Shown here: piece by piece, positions 1 to 7,550 of the stretch
Layout: every line of letters starts with the position of its first letter
How positions within the stretch are numbered: position 1 is the first letter of the stretch
Assembly: GCA_016880395.1 (NCBI GenBank)
Contig: JAEHDN010000133.1
Span: forward strand, 1 to 10,226
DNA length: 10,226 nt
From: Candidatus Eiseniibacteriota bacterium
GTDB lineage: Bacteria; Eisenbacteria; RBG-16-71-46; SZUA-252
Direction: 5' to 3'
Position numbers and translations under genes: made by a program
The notes under the pieces: model-generated
Databases searched by the model: none
The model's input: the letters and a program-made list of their open reading frames with translations, nothing else
What the model was told of the DNA's origin: nothing

Positions 1-1
1 C

Positions 2-1513
2 GACATCGACGAGAACACGACGGGCGATCGCGAGCTGACCGGGCGCCTCTACGGCGGGGACCAGAACGCGCGCGTGAGCCAGGAGATCCTCCTCGGCATC
101 GGCGGCGTACGCGTGCTGCGCGCGCTCGGGATCAGGCCGACCGTGTGGCACGGCAACGAGGGGCACACTTCGCTCATGATGCTGGAGCGGGTCCGCGAGG
201 AGATCGCGGCTGGCCGCTCGTTCGACGATGCCGTCGACATCGTGCGGCGCACCACGGTGTTCACGACGCACACCCCGGTCGCGGCTGGCCACGACGCGTT
301 CTACTACCCGCTCATGGAGGGTCACCTCGATCCGCTCGAGGGCTACGGCACGGCGCTCGGCGATCACCGCGCGAAGCTCTACGGGCTCGCGTCCCACCCG
401 GCCGACTGGGGCATCGCCTTCAACATGACCGCGCTCGCGCTCCGGCTCTCGGGTCACGTGAACGCGGTGAGCAAGAAGCACGGCGAGGTCTCGCGCGCGA
501 TGTGGGCGCCGCTCTGGCCGGGCCGGAAGCCCGAGGACGTGCCCATCCGCTCGATCACGAACGGCGTCCACGTGCCCACCTGGACCGCGAACGCGACCGA
601 CCGGTGCCTGCGGGACAACCTCGATCCGGAGTGGCTCCGCAGGCACGACGATCCCGCCCTGTGGCAGAAGGCGGAGTCCATCACCGACGAGACGCTCTGG
701 GCGCTTCGCACGCACGTGAAGCTCGGGCTCTTCCATTTCCTCCGGGACCGGCTGCGCCAGCGCTGGGCGGCGCACGACGTCGAGGCGGGCCAGGCCGTGG
801 CGCTCGGTGCGCTGCTCGATCCGGAGGCGCTCACGATCGGCTTCGCGCGGCGCTTCGCGTCGTACAAGCGCGCCACACTGATCCTTCGCGACCTCGACCG
901 CCTGCGCCACATCCTCGACGACACGCACCGCCCCGTGCAGATCATCTTCGCCGGCAAGGCGCACCCGGCCGACGAGGGAGGGAAGGATCTCCTCCAGGCG
1001 GTCTACCGCGCCGCGCGCGACCCGATCATGGCCGGCCGCATCGCATTCCTCGAGGACTACGACATGCATGCGGCGCACTGGCTCGTGCAGGGCGTGGACG
1101 TCTGGCTCAACAATCCCCGCGCGCCGCTCGAGGCGTGCGGGACGAGCGGCATGAAGGCCGGTCTCAATGGCGTGCCGAGCTTGAGCGTGCTCGACGGATG
1201 GTGGATGGAGGGCTACGACGCGGGGAACGGCTGGGCCTTCGGCGGGCCGGACGGGGACGAGGCCGACGCGCACGATGCCGACCAGCTCTACGGGATCCTC
1301 GAGCGGGAGATCGTTCCCCTCTACTACGACCGAGGCATGGATGGCATCCCGCGCGGGTGGCTCGAGATCGTGCGCCACACGCTCCGGACCATCACGCCCG
1401 CCTTCTCCTCGCGCCGCATGCTGAAGGAGTACATCCGCACCATGTATGCGCCGGCCGCGGCCGGCGCGGAGGTCCCGCCGGCGCCCCCGGCGCCCGCCGC
1501 CCCGACCGACTGA
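2..1513 (+). CDS. glgP: Alpha-glucan (maltodextrin/glycogen) phosphorylase, GT35, 5'-truncated by the window edge
   Basis: Phosphorolysis of alpha-1,4-glucans to glucose-1-phosphate with a pyridoxal-phosphate cofactor, in the cytoplasm. An open frame runs from base 2 with no start, so about 503 C-terminal residues are present; relatives with an N-terminal DUF3417 region are roughly 820-860 residues. Visible family motifs, in order, are LYGGDQNARVSQEILLGIGG, WHGNEGHTSLMMLERVR, FTTHTPVAAGHD, ITNGVHVPTW, GFARRFASYKRATLI, IIFAGKAHPADEGGKDL and NNPRAPLEACGTSGMKAGLNG. The lysine of GTSGMKAGLNG (codon 1154-1156) matches the PLP-binding lysine of glycogen phosphorylase. The protein ends in an Ala/Pro-rich tail of about 20 residues that is probably disordered. 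The motifs fit the bacterial/archaeal short-type phosphorylase better than the E. coli MalP type. The next gene starts 24 bases downstream. Assignment to the family is very secure; substrate chain length cannot be read from sequence. Confidence 0.96.
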   Translation, partial: DIDENTTGDRELTGRLYGGDQNARVSQEILLGIGGVRVLRALGIRPTVWHGNEGHTSLMMLERVREEIAAGRSFDDAVDIVRRTTVFTTHTPVAAGHDAFYYPLMEGHLDPLEGYGTALGDHRAKLYGLASHPADWGIAFNMTALALRLSGHVNAVSKKHGEVSRAMWAPLWPGRKPEDVPIRSITNGVHVPTWTANATDRCLRDNLDPEWLRRHDDPALWQKAESITDETLWALRTHVKLGLFHFLRDRLRQRWAAHDVEAGQAVALGALLDPEALTIGFARRFASYKRATLILRDLDRLRHILDDTHRPVQIIFAGKAHPADEGGKDLLQAVYRAARDPIMAGRIAFLEDYDMHAAHWLVQGVDVWLNNPRAPLEACGTSGMKAGLNGVPSLSVLDGWWMEGYDAGNGWAFGGPDGDEADAHDADQLYGILEREIVPLYYDRGMDGIPRGWLEIVRHTLRTITPAFSSRRMLKEYIRTMYAPAAAGAEVPPAPPAPAAPTD

Positions 1514-1521
1514 TTTTCGGG

Positions 1522-1527
1522 TAAAGT
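1522..1527 (+). promoter_or_regulatory. Possible -10 element (TAAAGT) just upstream of the terC-like gene
   Basis: TAAAGT fits the TANNNT -10 pattern and lies 10 bases before the ATG at 1538. Transcription would start about 4 bases before the ATG or at it. There is no Shine-Dalgarno-like purine run between 1514 and 1537; the bases next to the ATG are pyrimidine-rich. No convincing -35 is seen in the coding end of the phosphorylase gene. This is a weak single-motif call. Confidence 0.33.
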
Positions 1528-1537
1528 CGTCCCCTCT

Positions 1538-2254
1538 ATGCCCTTTGGAGTGGAGTGGCACGACTTCATCACGATCGGGCTCCTGGTCCTGCTCGAGGGA
1601 GCCCTGAGCGCGGACAACGCGCTGGTGCTGGCCGTTCTGGTCCTGCCGCTCCCGCCCGGCCAGCAGACACGGGCGCTTCGCTACGGCATCGGCGGCGCCT
1701 TCGCGTTCCGGATCCTGTCCACCCTGTTCGCCACGTACATGATCCACTGGAACTGGGTGAAGCTGGTCGGAGCGCTCTACCTCCTCTACCTGCCGGGCAA
1801 GCACTTCCTGCAGCGATCCGAATCCGCGGACGGCCCGAAGCGGGCGATCCGCACCTTCCTCGGCCTGTCGGCCTTCTGGAGCACCGTGGTCCGGGTGGAG
1901 CTGACCGACTTCGTGTTCGCCATCGATTCGATCCTGGTCGCGGTGGCCATGTCCCGCAAGGCATGGGTCATCGTCACCGGCGGCATCCTGGGGATCCTGG
2001 CCATGCGGCTCCTGATCGGCCAGCTCCTCGGCATCGTGCAGAAATATCCCGCGATCGTGCATGGCGCGTACGTGATCGTGGCCTGGGTTGGGATCAAGCT
2101 CCTGATCGAGTACTTCCACTCCATCGGACTCATCGGCTGGGAGGTTCCACGATGGCTCTCCATCACCGTGGTGTTCGTGTTGTTCGGGATCAGCACGTTC
2201 TACGCGCGCTGGAAGGAGCAAAAGGCCGAGCGGACCGCGGGGGCCGGACCGTGA
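1538..2254 (+). CDS. TerC family integral membrane protein (YkoY/Alx type), probable metal-ion exporter
   Basis: A 238-residue membrane protein with about seven hydrophobic segments. TerC proteins such as B. subtilis YkoY/YceF and E. coli Alx are linked to manganese export, including metal loading of secreted enzymes. The family signatures are LLEGALSADNALVLAVLV near the N-terminus (acidic residues E20 and D26) and ELTDFVFAIDSILVAVAMS in the middle (D124 and D130), the paired acidic motifs proposed to bind the ion. The cytosolic loop after the third segment is short and basic. The ATG at 1538 puts the first helix at the usual distance from the N-terminus. No Shine-Dalgarno is visible, and a -10-like TAAAGT sits 10 bases upstream. 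The stop codon overlaps the GTG of the next gene by 4 bases. Tellurite resistance is not implied by the family name. The family call is secure and the substrate is inferred. Confidence 0.93.
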   Translation: MPFGVEWHDFITIGLLVLLEGALSADNALVLAVLVLPLPPGQQTRALRYGIGGAFAFRILSTLFATYMIHWNWVKLVGALYLLYLPGKHFLQRSESADGPKRAIRTFLGLSAFWSTVVRVELTDFVFAIDSILVAVAMSRKAWVIVTGGILGILAMRLLIGQLLGIVQKYPAIVHGAYVIVAWVGIKLLIEYFHSIGLIGWEVPRWLSITVVFVLFGISTFYARWKEQKAERTAGAGP

Positions 2255-4776
2255 GACCGCTCGCCGCCGTCGCGCTCCCAGCCGCCCCCGTCGCGCTCGC
2301 CGCCCTCGCGCTCGCCCTCCTGCTCGCGCCGGCGCCGGCCCTCGCCTGGGACGGCCTCGCCCCCTACGCCGAGGAGTCGGACGTGCTCTCCAAGACGCCC
2401 GGGACCGACGACGGCGCGATCGGGGCGATGTTCAACCCCGCGCAGTGGGGCGTCCTCGAGAAGGGCGAGCTGGGCTTCTTCTGGTCCGACGCGGACGTGC
2501 GCCCGAACGCCATGGACAGCTGGGGGCTCGCGTTTGGACAGGGGCTCGGCATGTCGATCCGACGTCACGACGCGCGCATCGACGGCGAGCCGGCCAACGT
2601 CACCGACTGGCAGATCGGGACCGGAACGGGCAAGCGCGGCAACTACAGCGGCATGTCCTTCGGCTTCTCCGGGCCGGGCAAGGGGGCCTTCAACCACCAG
2701 AACTTCCTCGGCTTCGGGAGCATCCACCGGCCCAATCGCTACCTCAGCACCGGTTTCACCACGCGGTTCGCGCTGAGCGGCGGCGACATCGACGGCATCG
2801 CCGACATCGGCATCCGCCCGCTCGGCGATCCCAGGCTCCTCCTCTTCGCCGACTACTCCTTGAGCCGGGGCGATCGCTGGGACGGCGGCCCGCTCGCGGG
2901 AGGCGTTGCCATCCGGCCTTTTCACGGCTTCGAGGCGGCCGCGCGATGGGGGGATCAGGACCGGCTCCAGGTCACCGCCGGTCTCACGCTCCAGCGCGCC
3001 GGCTTCCGGGCCACACCGCAGTACGACCGCGACGGCAACCTCGGCGCGACGCGCTACGTCGCCCGGGTCCAGCCACCCGAGCGGGGCATCGACCTCGACG
3101 CGCATCGGGCCAGAGGTCGGCGCTTCGTGCAGATGGACCTGAAAGGCAAGGCGGTCTACCAGAAATACGTGTACGGCGACGCGGGCTCGATCGCCTTCTG
3201 GCCGCTCCTCGAGAAGATCCGTATGGCCACGGAGGACCCCACGGTCGGCGGCATCGTCCTCAACCTCTCCGGGTTCCAGGCCAGCGCGGCCATGATCTGG
3301 GAGCTTCGGGAGAAACTTCTGGAGGCCCGCGCGCGTGGGAAGAAGGTGGTCGTCTACATCGACCAGGTCGGAGTGAGCGGCTTCTACATGGCGACCGCGG
3401 CCGACAGGATCGTCATGGACCCGAGGGGGTTCGTCACCTTCCCCGGGATCCAGGTGTCGCGCACGTACCTGAAGCGTACGCTCGACAAGCTGGGCATCGG
3501 CTTCGACGAGTGGCGCTACTACCGCTACAAGTCCGCGATGGAGACCTTCTCGCGCACCGACATGTCCCCTGCCGACCGGGAGCAGAACCAGGCGCTCGTG
3601 GACGCGGGATACGCGGAGCTGGCATCCGGTTTCACCGGAACCGGCCGCGCGACCCGGGACAAGTTCGACCGGACCGTCAACGACGAGCCCCTGCTCACGC
3701 CGAAGCGGGTCAAGGAGCTCGGCTGGGTCGACGTGATCGGCCGCCCCGACACGCTCAAGGCCGTCGCCAAGAGCCTCGGGCCGCGCCACGCAACATTCGT
3801 CTCGCCGGGCACGCTCGCCGCGATTCGCTGGCAACCGGACGAGGAGTGGGGTCCGCGTCCGGAGATCGCGCTCGTGTACCAGATCGGCATCTGCGCGATG
3901 GACGAGGGCATCAAGGGGCGGGCCACGTCGAAGCAGCTCCGGAAGTACCGGAAGGACCAGGGCGTGAAGGCTGTGGTGATTCGCGCCGACTCGCCCGGCG
4001 GCGATCCGCTCGCGTCCGATCTCGTCGCGGGTGAGATCCGCTCGTTCGGCGCGAAGCCCAGGGCCAAGCCGGTGATCGTGAGCCAGGGACGGGTCGCCGC
4101 GAGCGGCGGCTACTGGATCAGCATGGACGCGGACTCGATCCTCGCGACCCCGTTCACGATGACCGCCTCGATCGGCGTCATCGGCGGCTGGGCCTGGAAC
4201 GAGGGCTTCGGCAAGAAGACGGGGCTCACGTCCGATCACGTGCAGCGGGGATCGAGCGCGGACCTCTTGGGCGGGCTCCGGATCCCCCTCCTCGGGGCCA
4301 CGCTTCCCGAGCGCAACCTGACCGACCACGAGCGCGGGCAGGTGAAGCTCCTCTTCGAGGACCTCTACGACGACTTCGTGGCGAAGGTCGCGGCCGCACG
4401 GCGGCTGCCCGAGGCGCGCGTGCGCGAGGTCGCCGAGGGTCATGTCTTCCTCGGCCGCGACGCGCTCGAGCGCGGGCTCGTCGACCGGATCGGCGGACTC
4501 GGCGACGCCGTCCTTGCCGCGAAGCGCGCTGCCGGCATCCGTCCGGACCGGAAGGTGCGGATCGTCGAGTATCCGAAGCCGGGCTTCATCCGGCTGCCGA
4601 AGTTTCTCGAGGGCATGACCGGCGTCACGGGCGCTCGCCTCGGCGCGATCGAGTCCGAGAGCGCGGCGCTCCCGTACGAGGCGCGCGTCCTCCAGGCGAT
4701 CCTGGATCGGCCGGGACAGCCGCTCCTGCTCGCTCCGGGCGAGGTCCTTCCGGCGGAGGTCGAGCCGCTTCGATGA
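2251..4776 (+). CDS. sppA: Secreted SppA-like S49 serine protease with N-terminal beta-rich (outer-membrane-barrel-like) domain
   Basis: An 841-residue protein starting at GTG 2251, which overlaps the TerC stop as GTGA; an open frame continues upstream, but only this start gives a clean signal peptide (hydrophobic core about residues 7-28, cleavage likely after A32 in PALA-W). Residues about 33-285 are not protease: alternating polar/hydrophobic stretches rich in Gly and aromatic residues (for example GELGFFWSD, SWGLAFGQGLGMSIRR, RLLLFADYSLS, LQVTAGLTLQRAGF) look like outer-membrane beta-strands. Residues about 291-830 form a tandem S49 peptidase of the long SppA type. K427 in YRYKSAMETFSRTDMSP aligns with the catalytic Lys209 of E. 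coli SppA, and S618 in VAASGGYWIS with Ser409. SppA degrades leftover signal peptides and membrane peptides from the periplasmic side. The stop overlaps the next start as ATGA. The barrel is an inference; the protease is secure. Confidence 0.93.
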   Translation: MRPLAAVALPAAPVALAALALALLLAPAPALAWDGLAPYAEESDVLSKTPGTDDGAIGAMFNPAQWGVLEKGELGFFWSDADVRPNAMDSWGLAFGQGLGMSIRRHDARIDGEPANVTDWQIGTGTGKRGNYSGMSFGFSGPGKGAFNHQNFLGFGSIHRPNRYLSTGFTTRFALSGGDIDGIADIGIRPLGDPRLLLFADYSLSRGDRWDGGPLAGGVAIRPFHGFEAAARWGDQDRLQVTAGLTLQRAGFRATPQYDRDGNLGATRYVARVQPPERGIDLDAHRARGRRFVQMDLKGKAVYQKYVYGDAGSIAFWPLLEKIRMATEDPTVGGIVLNLSGFQASAAMIWELREKLLEARARGKKVVVYIDQVGVSGFYMATAADRIVMDPRGFVTFPGIQVSRTYLKRTLDKLGIGFDEWRYYRYKSAMETFSRTDMSPADREQNQALVDAGYAELASGFTGTGRATRDKFDRTVNDEPLLTPKRVKELGWVDVIGRPDTLKAVAKSLGPRHATFVSPGTLAAIRWQPDEEWGPRPEIALVYQIGICAMDEGIKGRATSKQLRKYRKDQGVKAVVIRADSPGGDPLASDLVAGEIRSFGAKPRAKPVIVSQGRVAASGGYWISMDADSILATPFTMTASIGVIGGWAWNEGFGKKTGLTSDHVQRGSSADLLGGLRIPLLGATLPERNLTDHERGQVKLLFEDLYDDFVAKVAAARRLPEARVREVAEGHVFLGRDALERGLVDRIGGLGDAVLAAKRAAGIRPDRKVRIVEYPKPGFIRLPKFLEGMTGVTGARLGAIESESAALPYEARVLQAILDRPGQPLLLAPGEVLPAEVEPLR

Positions 4777-7010
4777 ACACGACACCCGTCGCGAATGCCT
4801 CGATCGCGCTCGCCTATGCCATGGTGGGCGTGCTCGTGGTGTTCCTCGGGATCATCATCCTGCGCGAGGCGCCACGCGAGCGGGCCAATCGCGCGACCGC
4901 GTTCATGCTCTTCTCCGGAGGCATGGGCTCGGTGCTCGGCGCGATCGGGTTCATCATCGACATCCTCTCTCCGACGGGGAAGGCGGGATCGAACGACCTC
5001 CTGCGCTCGTTCGGGTATCTCTGGGAGTTCTTCTTCCCGTCGCTCCTCTACTTCGCCTGCGTGTTCCCGTCGGAGAACCGCGTCTTCCGCCGGATTCCCT
5101 TCGCGTCGTTCTGGATCTTCGCGCCCCACGCGTTCCACCTGATCCTCATGCTGCTCCAGGGCCAGGGGGCGCTCTGGGGACGGATCGCCGCGCGCGCGGC
5201 GCAGAACCCGATTGCCGCGGCCGTCATCACGTACGGACGCCTTCCGGTGGGGCTGATCTTCCGCTTCCACCAGATCCTCTTCTCGCTCGTGAACCTCTTC
5301 TACATCGCGGCCGCGCTGACGCTCCTCTGGGTGAGCTTCCGGAAGAGTCACAACCCTCTGATCCGGAGGCAGGTCGGCACGATCTTCATCGGCCTCGCCT
5401 CCTGCGCCGGGCTCTACGCGGTCGCCTCCCCCATCCCGACCCTGCTCAATCACTACTGGCCGCCGATCCTGCGCTCGTTCCTGATCATCGCCGCGCTCCT
5501 GATCGGTTCGGGCGGGATCGCCTACTCGATGGTGCGGCACCGCTTCCTCGACGCGAACCTGATCGCGCGGAAGTCCATCCTCTACGCGGTGACGTCGGTC
5601 TTCCTGTTCGGCGTCTACGTCCTGATCGTGCGCCGCTTCGACCTCCTCCTCGAGTCGGTCACGACGGCCGACACCACGGTGTTCCAGACCGCGTTCCTCC
5701 TTCTCTCGCTCCTCCTCTTCCAGCCCGTCTTCTCCTGGCTCGAGGAGACGCTCGACCGGCAGTTCCTGCGGGACCGCGGCGACTACCGTACGCTCCTCCG
5801 ACGGGTGAGCGGCGAGGTCCTCACCGTGCTCGACCTCGACACGCTCGCCGAGAAGCTCCTCGCCACGCTGCGGGAGGGCGTGCCCGCGCGCACCACGGTG
5901 CTCCTCCTCGCACCCGAGCGGCGCGCCGCGGTCGCGCACGGCTTCGGCGGCGGGGTGGATCTCGAGGCGATCGCCGCCTGCCCGCGCGACGGCTATCTGC
6001 GTCTGGTCGAGGGCGTGGACCTGCTCCGCATGGAGGAGATCACGCCGCACGCGCGCGACCGGGGCGTCGACGGGGCGGTCGCACCGCTCCTCGCCACGAT
6101 CCCCTACCTTCTCCTGCCGCTCCGCCATGCGGGGCAGTTCCTGGGCCTCATCGCGCTCGGGCGGAAGATCACGGAGACGCGCTTCACCGCGGCGGAGGTG
6201 ACACTCCTCCAGACGCTTACCAACCAGACGAGCGTCGCCATCACGAACGCGCTCCTCTACCGGGACAGCCTCGAGAAGACGATCCTCGAGGAGGAGCTGG
6301 CGGTGGCGCGGCGCATCCAGCAGCAGTCGCTGCCCATCAGGCTGCCGCAGACCTCCGGCTTCGGGCTGGCCGCGCTCAACGCGCCGAGCAAGTTCGTGGG
6401 AGGCGACTACTACGACACGGTCGAGCTGGGGGACGACCGCTATCTCCTCGCGATCGCCGACGTGGCCGGCAAGGGGGTGCCCGCCGCGCTCCTCGCCTCG
6501 ATGGTGCAGGCCTCGATCCGCACGCAGGCGCTCGACCGCCAGTCGGTGGGGATGATCATGAACCGCCTCAACCGCCTCGTGCACGAGGCGACGCCCGAGG
6601 ATCGATTCGCGACCTGCTTCCTGGCCGAGGTGAACGGGAACGGCATGAAGATCTCGTTCGCGAACGCGGGGCACAACTTTCCGATCCTGCGCTCGGCGGA
6701 GGGCCGCTGCCGGGTCCTCGACCAGGGGGGCATCCCGCTCGGGATCCAGCCCGGCTTCCTCTACCCGCACAACGAGACCTCGCTCGAGCCGGGGGACGCG
6801 CTCCTCCTCTACACGGACGGGATCACCGACGCGCGGAACCGCCTGGGAGAGGACTTCGGCGAGGAGCGGTTGGTCGAGCTGGTGGGACGGCTCCCCGACC
6901 GGCTGAGCGCGGACGAGATCGTGAAGAACGTCGCCGACGAGGTCACGCGCTTCACGGACGGGGCGGACCAGATCGACGACATCACCCTGCTCGCCCTGAA
7001 GGCCCATTGA
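4773..7010 (+). CDS. Membrane-bound GAF-PP2C (SpoIIE/RsbU-type) serine phosphatase
   Basis: A 745-residue protein with a likely sensory N-terminus. Residues about 1-320 hold some eight hydrophobic helices, laid out like the 7TM sensor part of some histidine kinases (FFFPSLLYFACVFPSEN). A GAF-like domain follows at about 350-495, then a helical linker with ARRIQQQSLP at about 505-520, and a PPM/PP2C catalytic domain to the end. Metal-binding aspartates are visible in GGDYYDTVELGD (D545), IADVAGKGVPAALLAS, YTDGITDARN (D682) and the terminal DDITLLALK (D735/D736), so the enzyme should be active and Mn/Mg-dependent. Such phosphatases dephosphorylate STAS anti-anti-sigma proteins so that these can capture an RsbW-type kinase. 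The ATG at 4773 overlaps the sppA stop by 4 bases. An RsbW-like gene follows 101 bases downstream, which supports a partner-switching role. The signal sensed is unknown. Confidence 0.93.
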   Translation: MNTTPVANASIALAYAMVGVLVVFLGIIILREAPRERANRATAFMLFSGGMGSVLGAIGFIIDILSPTGKAGSNDLLRSFGYLWEFFFPSLLYFACVFPSENRVFRRIPFASFWIFAPHAFHLILMLLQGQGALWGRIAARAAQNPIAAAVITYGRLPVGLIFRFHQILFSLVNLFYIAAALTLLWVSFRKSHNPLIRRQVGTIFIGLASCAGLYAVASPIPTLLNHYWPPILRSFLIIAALLIGSGGIAYSMVRHRFLDANLIARKSILYAVTSVFLFGVYVLIVRRFDLLLESVTTADTTVFQTAFLLLSLLLFQPVFSWLEETLDRQFLRDRGDYRTLLRRVSGEVLTVLDLDTLAEKLLATLREGVPARTTVLLLAPERRAAVAHGFGGGVDLEAIAACPRDGYLRLVEGVDLLRMEEITPHARDRGVDGAVAPLLATIPYLLLPLRHAGQFLGLIALGRKITETRFTAAEVTLLQTLTNQTSVAITNALLYRDSLEKTILEEELAVARRIQQQSLPIRLPQTSGFGLAALNAPSKFVGGDYYDTVELGDDRYLLAIADVAGKGVPAALLASMVQASIRTQALDRQSVGMIMNRLNRLVHEATPEDRFATCFLAEVNGNGMKISFANAGHNFPILRSAEGRCRVLDQGGIPLGIQPGFLYPHNETSLEPGDALLLYTDGITDARNRLGEDFGEERLVELVGRLPDRLSADEIVKNVADEVTRFTDGADQIDDITLLALKAH

Positions 7011-7046
7011 GCCAGGGCCGCCGCAGCCATGGTCCGAGCCGCCCCG

Positions 7047-7064
7047 GCCCGGCACCGGCCGGGC
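7047..7064 (+). terminator. GC-rich hairpin between the phosphatase and RsbW-like genes, possible terminator
   Basis: GCCCGGC (7047-7053), loop ACCG, GCCGGGC (7058-7064) form a perfect 7-bp stem about 37 bases after the phosphatase stop. No T-run follows, so it is at best a weak or factor-assisted terminator or an RNA-stabilising stem. In DNA this GC-rich such stems arise by chance fairly often. Confidence 0.3.
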
Positions 7065-7094
7065 GCATTCGCGCGCGCTCCGACCGGTCCATTC

Positions 7095-7103
7095 TGTTAC
7101 AGT
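7095..7103 (+). promoter_or_regulatory. Extended -10 promoter element (TG-T-TACAGT) directly before the RsbW-like gene
   Basis: TGTTACAGT matches the extended -10 form TGnTANNNT and lies 8 bases before the ATG at 7112. Transcription would begin at or within a base or two of the start codon. No Shine-Dalgarno lies between it and the ATG, and no good -35 is present in the GC-rich sequence upstream. This suggests that the kinase gene has its own leaderless promoter in addition to any read-through. Confidence 0.45.
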
Positions 7104-7111
7104 AGCGCCAT

Positions 7112-7546
7112 ATGGGTGGCTCTCCCATCCCCAGCTCCAGCGAAACCGCTCACCTCACGATTCCGAGCCGCCTCGAGGAGCTGGCGCAGGTCCACGCACT
7201 TCTCGAGGAGTTGGGCCGCCGCCACGGACTCGATGAGGACTTCGTCAATTCCCTCCTGATCGCCGTCATCGAGGCGGGCACCAACGCCGTCCAGCACGGA
7301 AACATGTTCGCCGAGGACAAGACGGTGAAGTTCGAGGTGACGGTGGATCCGTCGGCCGTCCGCGTGCGCGTGGACGACGTGGGGAAGGGTTTCGATCCGA
7401 GCCGCGTGCTGAACCCCACGGAGGGGGAGCAGCTCCTGAGCCCGCACGGTCGCGGGCTCTTCCTCATGCGGCAGTTGATGGACGAGGTGAGATTCGAGAC
7501 CGGCCCGGAGCACGGGACCACGGTCTTCCTGCGCAAGTCCCGCTGA
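7112..7546 (+). CDS. RsbW/SpoIIAB-like ATP-binding switch kinase (anti-sigma factor type)
   Basis: A 144-residue single-domain GHKL ATPase. The N-box is AVIEAGTNAVQHGN (E54, N58, H62), G1 is VDDVGKGFDP (D89, G91, G93), and G2 is HGRGLFLMRQLMDEV (residues 112-126), all intact. Length and motif spacing match RsbW/SpoIIAB/BtrW. Such proteins bind a sigma factor or other target and phosphorylate a STAS-domain antagonist on Ser/Thr. In this setting the upstream PP2C phosphatase would be the opposing enzyme. No STAS protein and no sigma factor is encoded in the window, so the partner must be elsewhere or the output may not be a sigma factor. The start is ATG 7112, preceded by a -10-like element and no Shine-Dalgarno. 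The family call is secure; the target is unknown. Confidence 0.92.
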   Translation: MGGSPIPSSSETAHLTIPSRLEELAQVHALLEELGRRHGLDEDFVNSLLIAVIEAGTNAVQHGNMFAEDKTVKFEVTVDPSAVRVRVDDVGKGFDPSRVLNPTEGEQLLSPHGRGLFLMRQLMDEVRFETGPEHGTTVFLRKSR

Positions 7547-7550
7547 CCCG

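Noticed and set aside
24..31. GCGATCGC palindrome (HIP1-like), also at about 2870
   Set aside because: Too few copies in the window and expected by chance at this GC content; both are inside coding sequence.
1501..1521. Terminator after the phosphorylase gene (CCCGA ... TCGGG)
   Set aside because: Only 5 bp of stem with an 11-base loop, overlapping the stop codon, and no T-run after it.
1514..1537. yybP-ykoY manganese riboswitch before the terC-like gene
   Set aside because: This riboswitch often precedes ykoY-type genes, but only 24 bases separate the gene from the phosphorylase stop, far too few for the aptamer, and none of it is visible.
2200..4785. 861-codon open frame antisense to sppA
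   Set aside because: It mirrors the sppA codon pattern in very GC-rich DNA, is dominated by Arg/Glu/Ala/Asp without domain motifs, and the sense frame has a full protease with catalytic residues.
4440..7055. 871-codon open frame antisense to the phosphatase gene
   Set aside because: Low-complexity charged product and no motifs; the sense strand encodes an intact GAF-PP2C protein. It is a shadow of high GC third positions.
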